DNA of 64,000 nucleotides from Dendrobium chrysotoxum. Its lineage: Eukaryota > Streptophyta > Magnoliopsida > Asparagales > Orchidaceae. Positions within the stretch are counted from its first letter, which is position 1; each line of letters begins with the position of its first letter. Location: the NCBI GenBank assembly GCA_019925795.1, contig CM034304.1, positions 8,123,471-8,187,470 of the forward strand. The letters run 5' to 3'. The position numbers were made by a program, and so were the translations under genes. The notes under the pieces are model-generated. The model ran no database searches and had not been told where the DNA came from. It saw nothing but the letters and a program-made list of their open reading frames with translations. Positions 1-12,620 of the stretch are shown in pieces.

Positions 1-777
1 GATCAATTGTTCATGTTGAATTTTTTAAATAGCTTTATCCATTCATGAACTTACAATCCAACAATCATATCTCTTTAGATTTAAGGTTCACTTCACACTT
101 GATAAGACCTAGCTGTCTAGTTGTTCAAGATAAGATTGTTACCTCAGATATTGATCTAATTGCCTAATTCAATCTCCAAGCAACTTTGACTGATTGTTGA
201 AAGTGTTCCTCCACCAGGAAGCATGCTCGAAGAAGAAGTTGATTTGAACTTCACTCTCCATTGAAAGAGATGCATCATAGAAATTTAAAATGAAATAAAA
301 TTTTAGAGCTCTAAATTTTCACTTTGATCTCTAGTATACTAGCAGAAAGTAAATTTGACATCATGAGTACAGATAGTAAACATATAAATATAAGTATCCC
401 TTAGGTAAGACACTCCAAGAAAAGTAAACAAAATCATTGGTCTAGCCTTGGCTAGAGTAGGTTATCATAGTAAACCATCTAAGTGTGTGTAGAAGGCTAT
501 GTGGGTTGGAAAGGTGCTAGGTTTTATTAGGTTAAAATTATCTATAATTGATTTAATTTATCTACTTTAAAAGTTTGTTTGAATTTAAGCATTTAATGAT
601 TTAGATATTTTAAATCTTTTTTAATGAGAATTTTATTTGTTGCAATTATTAATTTTTTATTTTATCAAACATAGCACTAAAAAACTTCTAAGTACCAAAA
701 GCTATTGATCAACAAGTCCTAGACCCATATTTGTAATGATACCTATCCTTCTAGCCATTCAGATGGATGTTACATGG
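1..777. other. Unassigned AT-rich sequence
   Basis: No open frame of note and no recognisable gene. The last part (from about 680) leads into the RNase H remnant, so some of this may be decayed upstream pol sequence of the same retroelement, but I could not read reverse transcriptase motifs in it. Confidence 0.3.
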
Positions 778-1040
778 GTGAAAATCTTTGGAGATTCCTA
801 ATTAATCATTAATCATATAGACAGAATCTTTAAAGTTCTCAAACCTGAGCTCTTGCCTTATCACAATAGGGAAATGGAGATCTTGTGACTAATTCCTAAA
901 ATAACTTTGGTTAAAATCCCTTGATCTGAGAATGGTATAGTGGATGCACTAGCTAAACTTGCTAAGGAGTTGGCTGGCCCAGCTAGAAATCCAGTGTCTA
1001 TTATTACCCCGTATCATCAAGCTTTATGCCCCACCAATTT
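778..1040 (+). pseudogene. Archaeal-type RNase H remnant of Tat-like gypsy pol
   Basis: Reading from GTG at 778, one frame gives a VKIFGDS motif, then KPELLPYHNREMEIL, then SENGIVDALAKLAKELAG. These match the beta-strand/Asp, the YHN and the terminal DALAKLA motifs of the second (archaeal-type) RNase H of plant Tat-lineage gypsy elements. Three in-frame stops interrupt it (after GDS, after EIL, and before SENG). It sits just upstream of integrase in the same orientation, as expected. It is not functional. Confidence 0.65.
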
Positions 1041-1082
1041 GTCTTCTCCCGATCAGACCCTAGCCGTGTTAGCTATTGAGGA

Positions 1083-2382
1083 AGATTCAAATTAGAGAGT
1101 CCCTTTAATTGAGTATTTAAAGCATGGTAGGCTTCCAAATGATCGCTCTTTGCCACTCAGATTAAAAAGAGAGTTTTATCATTCACCTATATGAATCACA
1201 CACTGTATCGATGCTCTTTTGACCAAATATGATTATGTTGCCTGAACAATGAGGAGGCTCGCAAGGTCATGGGTGAGATACATGAAGGGCTTTATGGTGC
1301 TCATAAGTTTGGACCTAAGATGAAGGTCAGAATTAAACACCTTGGTTAATATTGGTCGACAATAATCTGTGATTATATGGAGTACGCTAGAAGGTGCCAC
1401 CAATGCAAAATTTATAGTACAGTTACTCACCAACCTCCTAATCTGTTGTACCCTACCATGTCTTCTTGGCAATTCAAAAGTTGGGGCATGGATATAGTGG
1501 GTCCTATTGACCCTCCTTCCTCTAAGGGTCATAGGTTTATTCTAGCTACCACTGATTACTTCTCTAAGTGGGCAGAAGTCATCCCACTTAAGGAATTTAA
1601 ATCAGAAGATGTGATGTACTTCTTTCATGATCACGTTATTTACCATTTTGATGTTCCGCACTGTATCATCTCTGATAATGGTCTGTCATTTAGAAGCACC
1701 AAAATTACTAGATTTTCCTATTTCTATAATATTAATTGGCACTATTTCTCTATCTACTATCTTAAAGCCAATGGTTTAGCTGAGGCACTTAATAAAACCT
1801 TGGAACAATTGATAAGAAAAATACTTATGGCTAATAAAAAAGAATGGCATGATAAATTACCTGAAGCATCATGAGCTTATAAGACTACATATCATACTCC
1901 TACTCAGTCCACCTAATATGCTTTGGCCTTTCAGGGTTAAATCCATCCTCCCTCTTGAGGTCAAGCTTCCCTCATTGCATATGGCAGTTAGCCACAATCT
2001 TTCTGATGAGAATAATACCTGACAATGGCTGGAAGAACTAAACAGTTTAGAAGAGGTTCATCAACAAGCTCATTAGAACCTTAAGTTATATCAGGCCCAT
2101 ATGGCCCAAGCACATGATCGCCTTGTTCGACCTAGAGCTTTCCAAGTTGGTGATTTAGCTCTTATCTTACATAAGCTTATCATCTCAAATCATTATCGAG
2201 GTGGTAAGTTTGAGCCTGTTTGGGAAGGCCCCTTCATTATAGAGCAAGTATATGAAGGTGGCTCTTACCTATTAGTTGATACGAATGGTGTTCACCCCAT
2301 GCCTGACATCAGTGGTCAGTACTTAAAAAAATACTATGCTCGAGTTTACACATCACAAGGGGCATCCCTCGACCACCTGTAA
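1083..2382 (+). pseudogene. Ty3/gypsy integrase, frameshifted
   Basis: The zinc-binding end is readable at about 1230-1410 (HEGLYGAHKFG, then CHQC) but changes frame. The catalytic core is open at 1377-1874 (165 residues). Counting from its first residue, D39 (WGMDIVGP), D100 (IISDNG) and E136 (NGLAEALN) give the D,D(35)E spacing exactly. The core is followed by stops and frameshifts through 1875-2100. The C-terminal DNA-binding part is open at 2101-2382, with GDLALILHK, GGKFEPVWEGPF and a final QYLKKYY typical of gypsy integrase ends. No chromodomain follows, which agrees with a non-chromovirus (Tat/Athila side) element. The catalytic triad survives but the frame does not. Confidence 0.8.
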
Positions 2383-3939
2383 ATATCACTCTATATAGGT
2401 ATAACTTGAAAGGATTCTTTCTACTTTTTGGCAGTCCATAGCCACAATGATTTATCCTCTACCACATGATATTTGTGATACAAAGTATGAGGTCATCCTT
2501 GAGAGTTATGTGTAAATATGTCATAGGGGTATTTGTGCTTATGTCCATACCCATCAAACACCTTGGTGTTGTTGCATGAAGCCTCACTTTTTTCCCCCTT
2601 CTAGGGTTGATTTCCCACACTTTTACTTGTCACCCCCATGTGTGGTCTGTGATATTAAAACCACTAGTTCAAAACCCTTATGGAATGTGATACTAGGTTC
2701 ATACCCAACCTATGTTAGTAAGGTGTAATGTTGACCCACTATCATATTACGAATATCTTTCCTCTACAAATTTTATTATGATAGTTATGCTCCCTAGATC
2801 ATTCCTATCAGTTGAATGTGGCTTGGGTTACTAAAGCCAATGTGTTATTCCTTTATAGATCCTGTGTATAATTTCTCTCTCTCCCCAGTTCATTTATATA
2901 AGTTGAATGTGGCCTGGGTTACCAAAGTTAATGTGTTATTCCTTTACAGATTCTATATATAATGTCAATCTCCCCCAATTTTATTCATATGATGAATATG
3001 GCCTGGGTTATCAATGCCAACAATATTTCCCTCTCCTTATGTTCCAGTTATTATAGGGTAGCTTATATTAGAAATAATGCATGGATATGGTACACGTTCC
3101 CTCTACCATGTGTTACCTTTGATAGTATGAGATATACTTAATCTATAGCTATGAAAAAAGTATGAAGATATATAAAAAAAATATGATGTTATAAGAGAGG
3201 GGAGCTCTTTTTCGAGTAGAATAAGATGCCCTTGTCACAGGTGGAACCCGGTTCTGCGCTCAAAGAGCTTAAGTGCCTCTAAAATTCTCTATTTTTCCCT
3301 CCTTTAAAGCATCTTTATGATTGCTTAGGACATGACTCCACATTTATCATTTTTTTGTTAATTCTTTTTCATAATAAGAATATTATTTTCCCCACCAATG
3401 GTGTGGTACATCTTGCTCCAAATGATAACATCATTTCTTAGTGTATTCAGATTTTTTAGTAGGAAGTCAATCCCTTACCCCCTTTAGAGACATAGTTTCC
3501 TCTGAAATGTTGCTCTTAGTTGTAGGAGTGATTCTTGGGATGTGTAGATGTTGCCTGCACCTCTCACAGGGTCTAATCAGTTAGTATGGGTGTTACCACT
3601 ATGATTCTTTAGTAAGTGTTAATCCTCGACAGAGTCGTTGTTCTTAGTGGCGAGTGTGTCCCCTCGCCCCTTTAGTTGCCCTTTCCCTAGTATGAGGTCA
3701 CTTTCCACTCCACTATTTGTATGCTTCTCCTTGTTTAGACAAATATGCATCAATTAGTTACTTTTGGTTGTATATAATTTTAGTTTTGCCTAAAGAATTC
3801 TATTTACATTTGGATTACTCATGGCCATAATGATTTATCCTCTACCATGTGGTAACTAAAATATAGGCTTAGAATTTCTTAGATGGTAAACCACTTGGGA
3901 TCTTTCCCTTTCACCAGTCATCTCCCCTCACACCACCAT
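2383..3939. other. Non-coding 3' region of the gypsy element, before the main repeat array
   Basis: No reading frame of interest. It holds a short ~90-bp tandem array (listed separately) and non-repetitive AT-rich DNA. It is placed in the retroelement because it lies between integrase and the repeat-rich 3' UTR in the same orientation. Confidence 0.4.
2811..3020 (+). repeat. ~90-bp tandem repeat, about 2.4 copies
   Basis: The block starting GTTGAATGTGGCTTGGGTTAC at 2811 recurs at 2902 (91 bp on) and, more diverged, at 2991 (89 bp on). The shared text covers the GGCYTGGGTTA core, the AATGTGTTATTCCTTTA stretch and a CT-rich tail. Confidence 0.85.
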
Positions 3940-5995
3940 GATGGAAAACTACCAGTGATTGTTGAGGTGCCTCTCACTCTTTGTTCTACCATTTTGAGTA
4001 TGGTAAGGCAAATATTGAGTCATCCTCATTTGCCATTTTGAATACGATCAGGTGAATGTTGGACTCTTCTTTTTCTTTTGCTTATTAATTTGAATATGGT
4101 CAATTAGGCATTAAACTTTTGGGAAGCTCTTTATTTGCTGTTGCGAATATGGTCAAGTGAATATCGAGCTGTTTTGATTCATTGTTACAATATGGTCAGA
4201 TGAATGTTGAACTCCCTTTTTCTTTTCACTCTTTGTTTTTCCAATTTAAATATGATAAGGCAAACATTGAGTTGTCCTCATTCATCATTTTGAATATGGT
4301 TAGGTGAATATTAGACTCTTTCTCTTTTTTCCCACTAATTTAAATATGGTCAGGCAGATATTAGACTAAGAGAAGCTCTTTATTCACCATTTTAAATATG
4401 GTCAGGTGGATACTTAGCTGTTTTCATTCTCCATTAAAAATATGATCAGGTAAATATTGAACTCCCCTTTCTGGTTGGTTGCCCTGTAGTGTCTTGGGGG
4501 GTACACTTCACCACCTCTTTATTTCCCCTAATTTTATTTCCTATTTTGGGGATGTTGAGTTTTCTAGTAACTCCTTTTTTGGCCATCTCGAATAAGGTCA
4601 GTGAAATATTGAGTCATCCAAATTCACCATTTTGAATATGGTTAGGTGAATGTTGGACTCTTTCTCTTTTGTCTCACTATTACGAATATGGTTAGGCGGA
4701 CATTAGACTCGAGGAAGCTCTTTATTTGTCTTTTTGAATATGGTTAGGTGGATATTGAGCCATTCTTAATCTCCTTTGTGATGTTGTCAAGTGAATGTTG
4801 AATCCCCCTTTTCTTTGACCATTTATTTAGTCATTTTGAATATGATCAGGTGAACAATGGGTCGTCATCATCCACCATTTCGAATATGGTCAGGTGGATG
4901 TTGGACCCTTTTTTCTTTTTTTATCTCACTATTTTGAATCAGGTGGACATTAAACTTTTTGGAGGGCTCTTTATTTGATGTTGTGAATATGGTCAGGTTG
5001 ATATTAAGCCATTCTCTTTTGTTGTTATGATGTGGTCAAGCGAATGTTAAACTCCTTTTCTTTCACTCCTTGTTTAACTGTTGTGAATATTATCAGGAAA
5101 AATTGAGTCGTCCTCTTTAACCAGTTCAAATATGGCCAGGTGAATGATGGACTCTTTCTCTTTTGTCCTCTATGTTGAATATGGTCAGATGGACATTAAA
5201 CTCAGGGAAGCTCTTTATTCATAGTTACAAATGTGGTTAGGTGGATATTGATATGTTCTCATTTGCTATTGTGAATATGGTTAGGCAAATGTTGAACTCA
5301 CCTTTGTAATTGGTTGTCCTGCAGTGTCCTGGGGGGTACACTTCACCACCTCTTCATTCCCCCTATTTTTATTTCTTGTTTAGGGGTTGTTGAGTTTTCT
5401 AGTGACTCCTTGTTTCATCATTTCAAATAAGATCAGGGAAACCTTAAGTCTTCCTCATTCACCATTTTGAATATGGTCAGGTGAATGTTGAACTCTTTCT
5501 CTTTTGTCTCGCTATTACGAAATGGTCAGGCTGACATTAGACTCGGGAAAGCTCTTTATTCTCCATTTTAAATAATGTAAGGTGGATATTGAGAAGTTCT
5601 CATTTACTGTTGTGATGTGGTTAGGCGAATGTTGAACTCCCTTTCTTTCACTCCTTATTTAGCCATTTTGAATATGGTCAGGTGAACATTAGGTCATCCT
5701 CATCCACCATTTTGAATATTGTCAGGTGAATGTTAGACCCTTTCTTTCTTTTGTCTTGTCGTTTCGAATATGGTCAGGTGAAAATCAGACTTCAGGAGGG
5801 CTCTTTATTTGTTGTTGTGAATATGATTAAGTAGATATTAAGCTATTCTCATTCTCTATTACAATGTGGTCAGGCAAATATTGAACTCCCTTTCTTGTAA
5901 CTCCTTGTCTTGATGTTTTGAATATGGTTAGGCAAACATTGAGTTGTCACCATTCATTATTATGAATATAGTCAGGTGAATGTGGAATCCCTTTT
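3940..5995 (+). repeat. Degenerate short tandem array with an 835-bp higher-order duplication
   Basis: The motif GAATATGGTCAGGTGAATGTTG and variants recur about every 40-65 bp across the whole block, separated by T/C-rich spacers that contain ACTC and CTCTTT. On top of this is a long unit: a unique insert with TGGGGGGTACACTTCACCACC occurs at about 4478 and again at about 5311. The GTACA anchor lies at 4501 and 5336, so the period is 835 bp. The array lies between pol and the presumed 3' LTR, where Tat-lineage elements often carry such arrays. Confidence 0.9.
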
Positions 5996-6424
5996 CCTTT
6001 CTTTATTTTGCCAGTGCAATGTGTTCAGGCAGATAAATTTCCTTCTTCTCATTATTTATTCTTCCTCCTCTCTTTCCTTTGATTGTTATTCTGTACTATT
6101 TTGATCTGATTAAGTGATTGTTGAATTCCTTTCCCCTTGCATCATCTTAGATATGTATTTTGGATGATTGTTGAGTCTCCTTTTATCTCTTTATGTTGTT
6201 ATTCTGATTTGCTCATGTGAACGTGACATCTCTTTTTTCCTTCTTTCTTCTATTCTTCTTTTTTGCTATGGTCAAGTGGATACTTGGTCTTCCATTCTTG
6301 TCTCTCTCTCTCTCTCTCATTATTCCAAGCTGGTCTAGTGAGCATCGAGTCCTTGTCATTCACTATTTTGAGTTGGTCAGGTGAAAATTGGATTTCTTTC
6401 TTCCTTCTATCCCACCATGTCTGC

Positions 6425-6960
6425 ATGATTTCTTGATCATTACATGATTTTGTGGTTATTATATGATTGATTGCTCATTAAATGATTGAGTGAGTGTTGC
6501 GTGATTATGTGAGCATGACATCATGGGATTATTGTATGATCATATGATTATATGATTGGCGATGACTATTGCACGATCATTTGCTTATTATTATGTAATT
6601 TGATGTGATTAAATGAATATCACATACTTATCGCATGGTTGCATGGTTACTGAGTGAAAGCATGATTATGGTATGACTTGATTATTATTATTATATGATT
6701 AATTGATTATGACACGAGCATGTGATAAATTCTTGATTATATAATATCATGGGTATATATGACTATTGTTGATTTGATGATGAGATAATTATGACAAGAG
6801 TGTGTAATAATTCTATGGTTATGTGATTATAGTATGATTTGATGATGATTGTATGATTGAATGGTCATCTCATAATTGTGTGATTGCGTGGTAATTATGT
6901 GATTATGTAATCATGGCATGGTGGGACATTTGTTGCATGGTTGTATGATTATTGTGTGAT
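6425..6960 (+). repeat. Low-complexity ATGATT / GTGATTATNTGATTG block
   Basis: About 530 bp are built of variants of ATGATTATATGATTG with no fixed period (ATGATTGATTGC, GTGATTATGTGAGC, GCATGGTTGC and similar). It looks like a decayed short-period array. A (CT)n run at about 6301-6319 lies just upstream. Confidence 0.7.
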
Positions 6961-7098
6961 CGTATGTTTCTTAAGTCTCATTAGTTGATTGTAGGATTAT
7001 ATTTTCCTAGTGAGTCTCATTAGTTGATCATTGGGTTGTATCTTCCTTCAGATAGGGAGGTCAATGCCAACACGTATGGTTCACTAGTCGTTTATCGC

Positions 7099-7116
7099 AC
7101 CTACTGGGGGTCTATT
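7099..7116 (+). other. Candidate polypurine tract and LTR start
   Basis: ACCTACTGGGGGTC, a G-rich tract, is followed by TGTTAACCTC at 7117. The latter could be the TG start of a 3' LTR. It is the only G-rich tract downstream of the repeat arrays. No matching 5' LTR is in the window, so this cannot be confirmed here. Confidence 0.35.
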
Positions 7117-9877
7117 TGTTAACCTCATTTTTCACACTTAGGCTCTCGAGCATACTAGTTATCATTCAACTGAGTTAGATTTGGGCCTAAGTGGGCTCAA
7201 CTATGTTTGGTTGACTCAATCAATCCAAGATGAGCTAATTTCAAATTGACTCTGATCGAGTCAAATTTGATTAGATTGCACTCAATTGACCTTAATCAAC
7301 ACATATCGACTGTGTCGGGCCTAATTTAATTTCAATTGATGATAATTTTGGGTTTAATTTCATATAATTAAATTAATTGAATTAGATTGAGCCCAATTTG
7401 ACTCAAATTGAGTTAGATTCAGAATCGAATTTGACCTGATCCAGCTCAATTTAATTCTTTTAAAATCTATTTGACTTTATTAGCAATTCAAACTAACTTC
7501 CTAAATCTAAAAATTGCAACCGATGGTCCTGATTTTGCCACGGCCCGAGACCTATCACTACCACAGTGCTTCAATCACATGAGTTACCCATTTCAGGATA
7601 GATGTAAACTTCTTCTCGAAAAGATTAAGCACGATAAAACCTTATTTGGTGTATAAAAATGGGGTCAAGAAGGCGAAGCAGTGGGATTTTCTCCAAGGCT
7701 CGCAACTCTCCCAAGATAACTCTTCGACTTGCCCCATTCACAGGCATTCTCCTAATTGGTCTCCCCAATCGAAATAAGAGAAACAAAACTGAAGCCTCCC
7801 TGCTAGCTCTCGACGGCACTATTCGCAAGTCTTCTACCTCCCTACTCCCGATCTCTTCCCTCTATTCACAAGACACCCACGACCCCTTTCCTCTCTCCCT
7901 CTCTTGTTCAAAAATGGACCAGATGGAAGACCGAGCTCCATCTCTGCCAAGCTCCAAGAAAGACCCCTGCCCTAGCCGATCCTCAACTCCTAGTAAGCAG
8001 GTATATCCCATCCTTTTCTTTGGCTTTTTTTATTCTCTACCTTCTTCCTCATTATTTTTCACTTCCTTCTTCTCATTCTATCTGTTCTTTCTATTCCTTT
8101 TTCATTTAATGTTTCTCTACTCTTCCTCTTTCTTCTATTTCTTCCTTCTCCCCCACATTCTCCTCTTCTTCCTCTTTTCCTTCCCTTCTTCTTTATTCTT
8201 CCCAAATAAAAAAAAATGAAATATAGACATGCTTATCTTATTTTGTGGATTTCACCATTAGATAGTTTTTCCTTTTCTTCTTCTACTTATTCCCATTTCT
8301 TCATGTCAGTTTAAAAAAAATGAAAGAATAATAGTGTTTGAATCCCTTACCAAAAATATCTGACGAATGAGATTTCCTTTGGTTTTCTTTTTTTATGTAT
8401 ATACATATGTACCTTCTTATTGAGATAATCATTGCATGAATCAGGAAGGGTTTTGTGTAGAGTGTTTAGATGATTTCAATCAAGTAGGTGTGTAAATCAA
8501 ATTTTCATGCTAGTTTGCTTTGTGTGACTTTGCAAATATTGCATATCAAGTGTTTGATGAAATGCCATTGAGAAAAATTTGTGATGCTTAGGTATTAGTG
8601 ACCTATAAAACATAGGCTTGCATATGAAGTTTCTTAACCAAATGCTTTGGGAATATATCTAGATGCAAAAATTTCACATCATTTCCCTTCTTCATGTTTC
8701 TTGAGAATTAGAGATTAGGAGTAGATGTTTATGTTGAGGAGGAATAATAGTTGGCTCATTCTCTTGATATAGTTCATGCCATACATAATATGAAGGATTG
8801 GGTTTATGGTAGATCTTAACGATGCCTTGGTAGAACTCTGTTTCTCTCATGACAACATAAGGTAGTATAGAAACAAGTGGTTGTGGATTGTTTCTATACT
8901 TGGTCATGAAAATGTCGATTGAATGTGATAAATGAAGCATATTTGAAGTGATTGCTTAAAGTATTTTATTCACTGTTAAGTTAGTGAATCCAAAGGGGTT
9001 TGGTAAATGAAGCCTTGCCCTCTTCTTAATGATCATATGTGTTGAAGTATATTTCTTCACATCAAACTTAAATCAAGATGTTATAAAAAATTCTGAAATA
9101 TTTTATTCCGCTATGATCATTCTTTTAAGTTGTTTTAGATTAATCATTCAATGAGCCATTAACCTCAATGCATGTTAAAAATGGATCATATAAGAAATGT
9201 AAAGCTGGTGTGTATACATGTCTTCATCATTTGATTCTTTTTTTCTTTTTATAAAAAAGAGAAAAGGATTTGAGAATATTTGTTCAAAAAAAAAGAGAAG
9301 AGTTTCTTTAGGCTCTAACTATGAATCAAATGCTTATGCTATCACAAGTGACATATGGTGGTTAAGATTTATTTTGGCAAGTAATATGATATTTATGTAT
9401 AATAAATCTTATTCAAATTGAAAGAGTTTGAATGTAAATTTGTACTTTTATGATTAGTATAAACATTTTTTTTAGATATATTTTTGCTTTGTGCCTCAAT
9501 GCTACATTTATGTATCTGACAGAAGTTTATGGCTATTCTTCAAAAACCAAAAAATGGCCAACCACTTTGTCCTTATCATTTGGCTTCGATATATTTGCTT
9601 GATAGATAAATAATAGGTGGCTTTGGAGAGACATTTGTTTGATAGCTTGGGTTGTATTTATTTCTTACCCTACCTTAGCAACGAAGTGTTGAATATGGCA
9701 TTCATTAACAAATAACCATGTGGTATTGTCATGTTTTAAAGTTCCCTATAGATATATAATTCACTTTTGAACTTGTTTAGAAAGACATGATGGTTGCATA
9801 GAGATCCTACATCTAATGAAATTCATGGGCTTGGGTTGGAAGGATTCGTCCACATGTTTCATACCACATGATGCAAA
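7117..9877 (+). other. Probable LTR or retroelement non-coding DNA; no gene supported
   Basis: 7130-7460 is built of TTGACTCAATTGA-like words, and similar words recur at 39340-39600. A TATA-like GTATAAAAAT lies at 7651-7660, about 535 bp after the candidate LTR start, as expected for a U3 promoter. A 186-codon frame at 7659-8219 begins right after it, but its second half is only a C/T-rich tract (F, S, L repeats) and I do not regard it as a protein gene. From 8220 to 9877 the DNA is AT-rich with no recognisable coding content. Confidence 0.35.
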
Positions 9878-10215
9878 GGTTCCAAACTATTTTAAAAATC
9901 GATTGGATGTAGATTTTTACTTATTTTAGGTTCCAACTATTTTAAAAATCAATTAGATGTAGATTTTTACTAATTTTTGGTTCTGAACTATTTTAAAAGT
10001 CGATTGGATGCAGATTTTAACTTGTTTTAGGTTCCAAACTATTTTATAAATCAATTGGATGCAGATTTTTTACTTGTTTTAGGTTCCAAACTATTCTGGA
10101 AATGGATTAGGTGTAGATTTTTATTCGTTTCATGCTCCAAAATTTTTTGGAAATGAACTATGTGCATATTTTTATTCATCTTATGCATTAAATTATCTTG
10201 GAGATGAATGTTGGG
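9878..10215 (+). repeat. 51-bp tandem repeat, about 6.5 copies
   Basis: Units begin with GGTTCCAAACTATTTTAAAA and continue with a GATTGGATGYAGATTTTTAC core. Starts are at 9878, 9929, 9979, 10030, 10082, 10133 and 10183, so the unit is 50-52 bp. The first four copies are close to each other; the last two or three are clearly more diverged. Confidence 0.93.
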
Positions 10216-10749
10216 AGCATTCATTTGTTTTTTTTATGGTGAACATTCATGAGTCTTTTATAAAGCATCTTTAGAGAAGTGTTGTAGAACTTTAATGGGT
10301 TTCAAATTGGAGTTTGTTTTCTTGTAGATTTAAATGGTATTGCTTTATGTTTGTTGGAGTATCTCCTTGAGCTTTAAAAAAAGATGGAATGACACTGAGT
10401 TACATTTCAAATTCTGATTTCACCTGGATGATAGTGTTATGTTTAAATATGAACATTTTCTAGATTCCTCTTTACTTGTTTGGGCTTTATGTGAAAATCA
10501 TGTTAGCAATTACATTAAAATATCTCTTGAATTTTGGAGAGCAAGTTAGCATCAAATCCTTCTTGTGATTGCATATTTAATAGAAATGTAGAATTTCAAT
10601 CTTTTATCTAAATTGGTTGTTTTATTGCTTGGCATGAAGAAGTATTGTTTCACATCCTCAAACATGTATGGTTCCATCAAGATAGCTTTGGTGAAAATAT
10701 GAGGGGTGATTTGGCATGTGTTCAAAACTTCATCTATAAACTTCAAAAG
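10216..10749. other. AT-rich sequence, no feature seen
   Basis: No gene recognised. Short open frames on both strands (for example 10552-10752 minus) resemble no family I know. Confidence 0.3.
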
Positions 10750-12166
10750 CATATTTTCTTACATTTCTTTAGTCAGTTGATGGTTGTAAGTTTTGGAGTG
10801 GTGTTTTGCATTCTCTTATTTTGTGTGTTGGTTTTGGAAAGAAGAATGTGTTGGATTATTTCTTTGCATGATTAAAAATGAGTAGTTATTTGGAATGTTC
10901 CTTATGTGTTTTAGTATATGGGGGAGTGTTGGAAACAATGATTCTCTCGTCCTCTTTACTCCCCTCTTTTCTCCTTCTACTACTATACCTTTTATGCCTT
11001 GGTGTGAAATTGGAAAAGTATATGAAATGGGAAGTTCAAAGAGCAAACAACCAAACCGGTGTCCAAGCCCAAAAAAGGTACATTTCTATTTAATTGCATC
11101 TCATTTCAATTATTTGTTTATTAACTACTAATGTGCTCTAATACAACCTTTTGCTTTCATTTATGTGTTCTTTGCAAGAGACTTTTGGAGAGCAAAAGAT
11201 AAAGAGCTAGCGGAACTACTGTGATGAAGGAGCTTGGATAAATAAATCTGAGCATAAGTCACCCCCATTCATTCCGGTGGGGGTGCTACGGGTGGAACCA
11301 CTGGGTCATAGCCTCTGGTGTAGTGAGTTTTCTTAAAACATTAGGAGGTCTTTTGGTGCGTGTGCCCCCCAACCTAAGGACATTGTAGTAACTTCAATTT
11401 CATTAGGCTGCTTTTATTTATTTTAGATCCCTGAACCGATCTACACACATGCGTATGTCTAAAGGGTTAGAAACAAACTCCTTTTCATCCCATATAACAA
11501 TAGTGACATTTAAGGATAAAACTTAAGGATGAGTCTTAGAGAATATAGATTTAGGATGCATGCACCCTTTTGGATAGAAACACTAAACATAAAAAATATA
11601 GTGACATTCCACCCTAGAATTAGTGTGTATCATTAATTTAAATTTGATTAACCATAAGCAATAATTAATCGATAATTAAAAGACCCCTTAACAAATCAAT
11701 AGGAATTTGGATAAGAAGGCATGAAAACACTTGACTTTTGTTAACTAAATCATTCATAACACACATAACTACTAAAAGATGGATTTGAACATATACCTGA
11801 ACTAAATCTAATTAATCTATTAATCACCCTTCAATCAAACTAAACTTGAAAGAGATAAGATAAAATAAAAGGACAAACCTAAATTAAAACATGTTAAATA
11901 AAAAGGCTTCTAAAGATTAACCTCTTATTCATTAAATCCACTTATAGTTGACTAAACACCTAAATCTAAGATACCTTTAATATTGAATGCAAGTGAATTA
12001 GGATGTAATTAAGAAAGCGAACAAAATAAGAAACTCATTAAAAGCTTAATCATAAGCCAAAATCTCAGAATCCGATAACTCACTTAAAACTTAATCAAAC
12101 TCTAAATCAACCTCTCAAAATCAATCAACCAATTCTTTAATACATAATAAACACTCCAAAAATTAA

Positions 12167-12620
12167 GTTTTTAGGATGGACTACTTCGGGCTACAGGGTT
12201 AAGTGTCCTAAAGATGCCAAGTCCTTGAGCCTGATGGCACAACGCTATGAATGGATTCAATGGAGTGTTAAAAGTTTAAAATTAATTAATTATTAATAAT
12301 TTAACCAAATAAAAGTTCTTAACTTAACTATATCAAATTAGTTTTTAGGATAGACTACTTCGGGCTACAGAGCTAAGTATCCTAAAGACGCCAAGTCCTT
12401 AAGCCTGATGGCACAACGCCATGAATGGATTCAATGGAGTGTTAAAACTTTAAAATTAATTAATTATTAAAAATTTAACCAAATAAAAGTTCTTAACTCA
12501 ACTATATCAAATTAGTTTTTAGGATGGACTACTTCGTGCTGCAGGGCTAAGTGTCCTAAGGAGGCCTGGTCCTTGAGCCTAATGGCATAACGTCACAAAC
12601 TAGTTGATAGAAAATTTAAT
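12167..12620 (+). repeat. 174-bp tandem repeat, about 2.6 copies
   Basis: Units start GTTTTTAGGATGGACTACTT at 12167, 12341 and 12515, exactly 174 bp apart. Each carries CCAAGTCCTTGAGCCTGATGGCA-type text (third copy GGCCTGGTCCTTGAG) and, in the first two, a TTAATTAATTATTAA stretch. Copies 1 and 2 are nearly identical; copy 3 loses similarity after about 12600. The array is absent from the related copy C, so it arose in copy A. Confidence 0.95.

Larger units (their letters stand above)
778..7116 (+). mobile_element. Decayed Tat-type Ty3/gypsy retrotransposon, pol end plus 3' non-coding region
   Basis: A pol remnant (RNase H, then integrase, to 2382) is followed by about 4.7 kb of non-coding DNA dominated by tandem repeats. 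It ends in a purine-rich candidate polypurine tract near 7100. An archaeal-type RNase H next to integrase, then a long repeat-bearing 3' UTR before the LTR, is the arrangement known for the Tat/Ogre/Retand lineage. Many stop codons and frameshifts show an old, inactive copy. The assignment to Tat rests on motif reading only; the 5' part of the element is outside the window or unrecognisable. Confidence 0.6.

Noticed and set aside
6425..6960. ATGATT-rich block considered as a CRISPR-like or satellite array
   Set aside because: No fixed period, no spacers of constant size, and the context is a plant retroelement; it is simple low-complexity decay.
7659..8219. 186-codon open frame downstream of a TATA-like sequence
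   Set aside because: The second half is a C/T-rich tract giving F/S/L runs and the first half has no domain. It lies in probable LTR sequence, so it is not supported as a protein gene.
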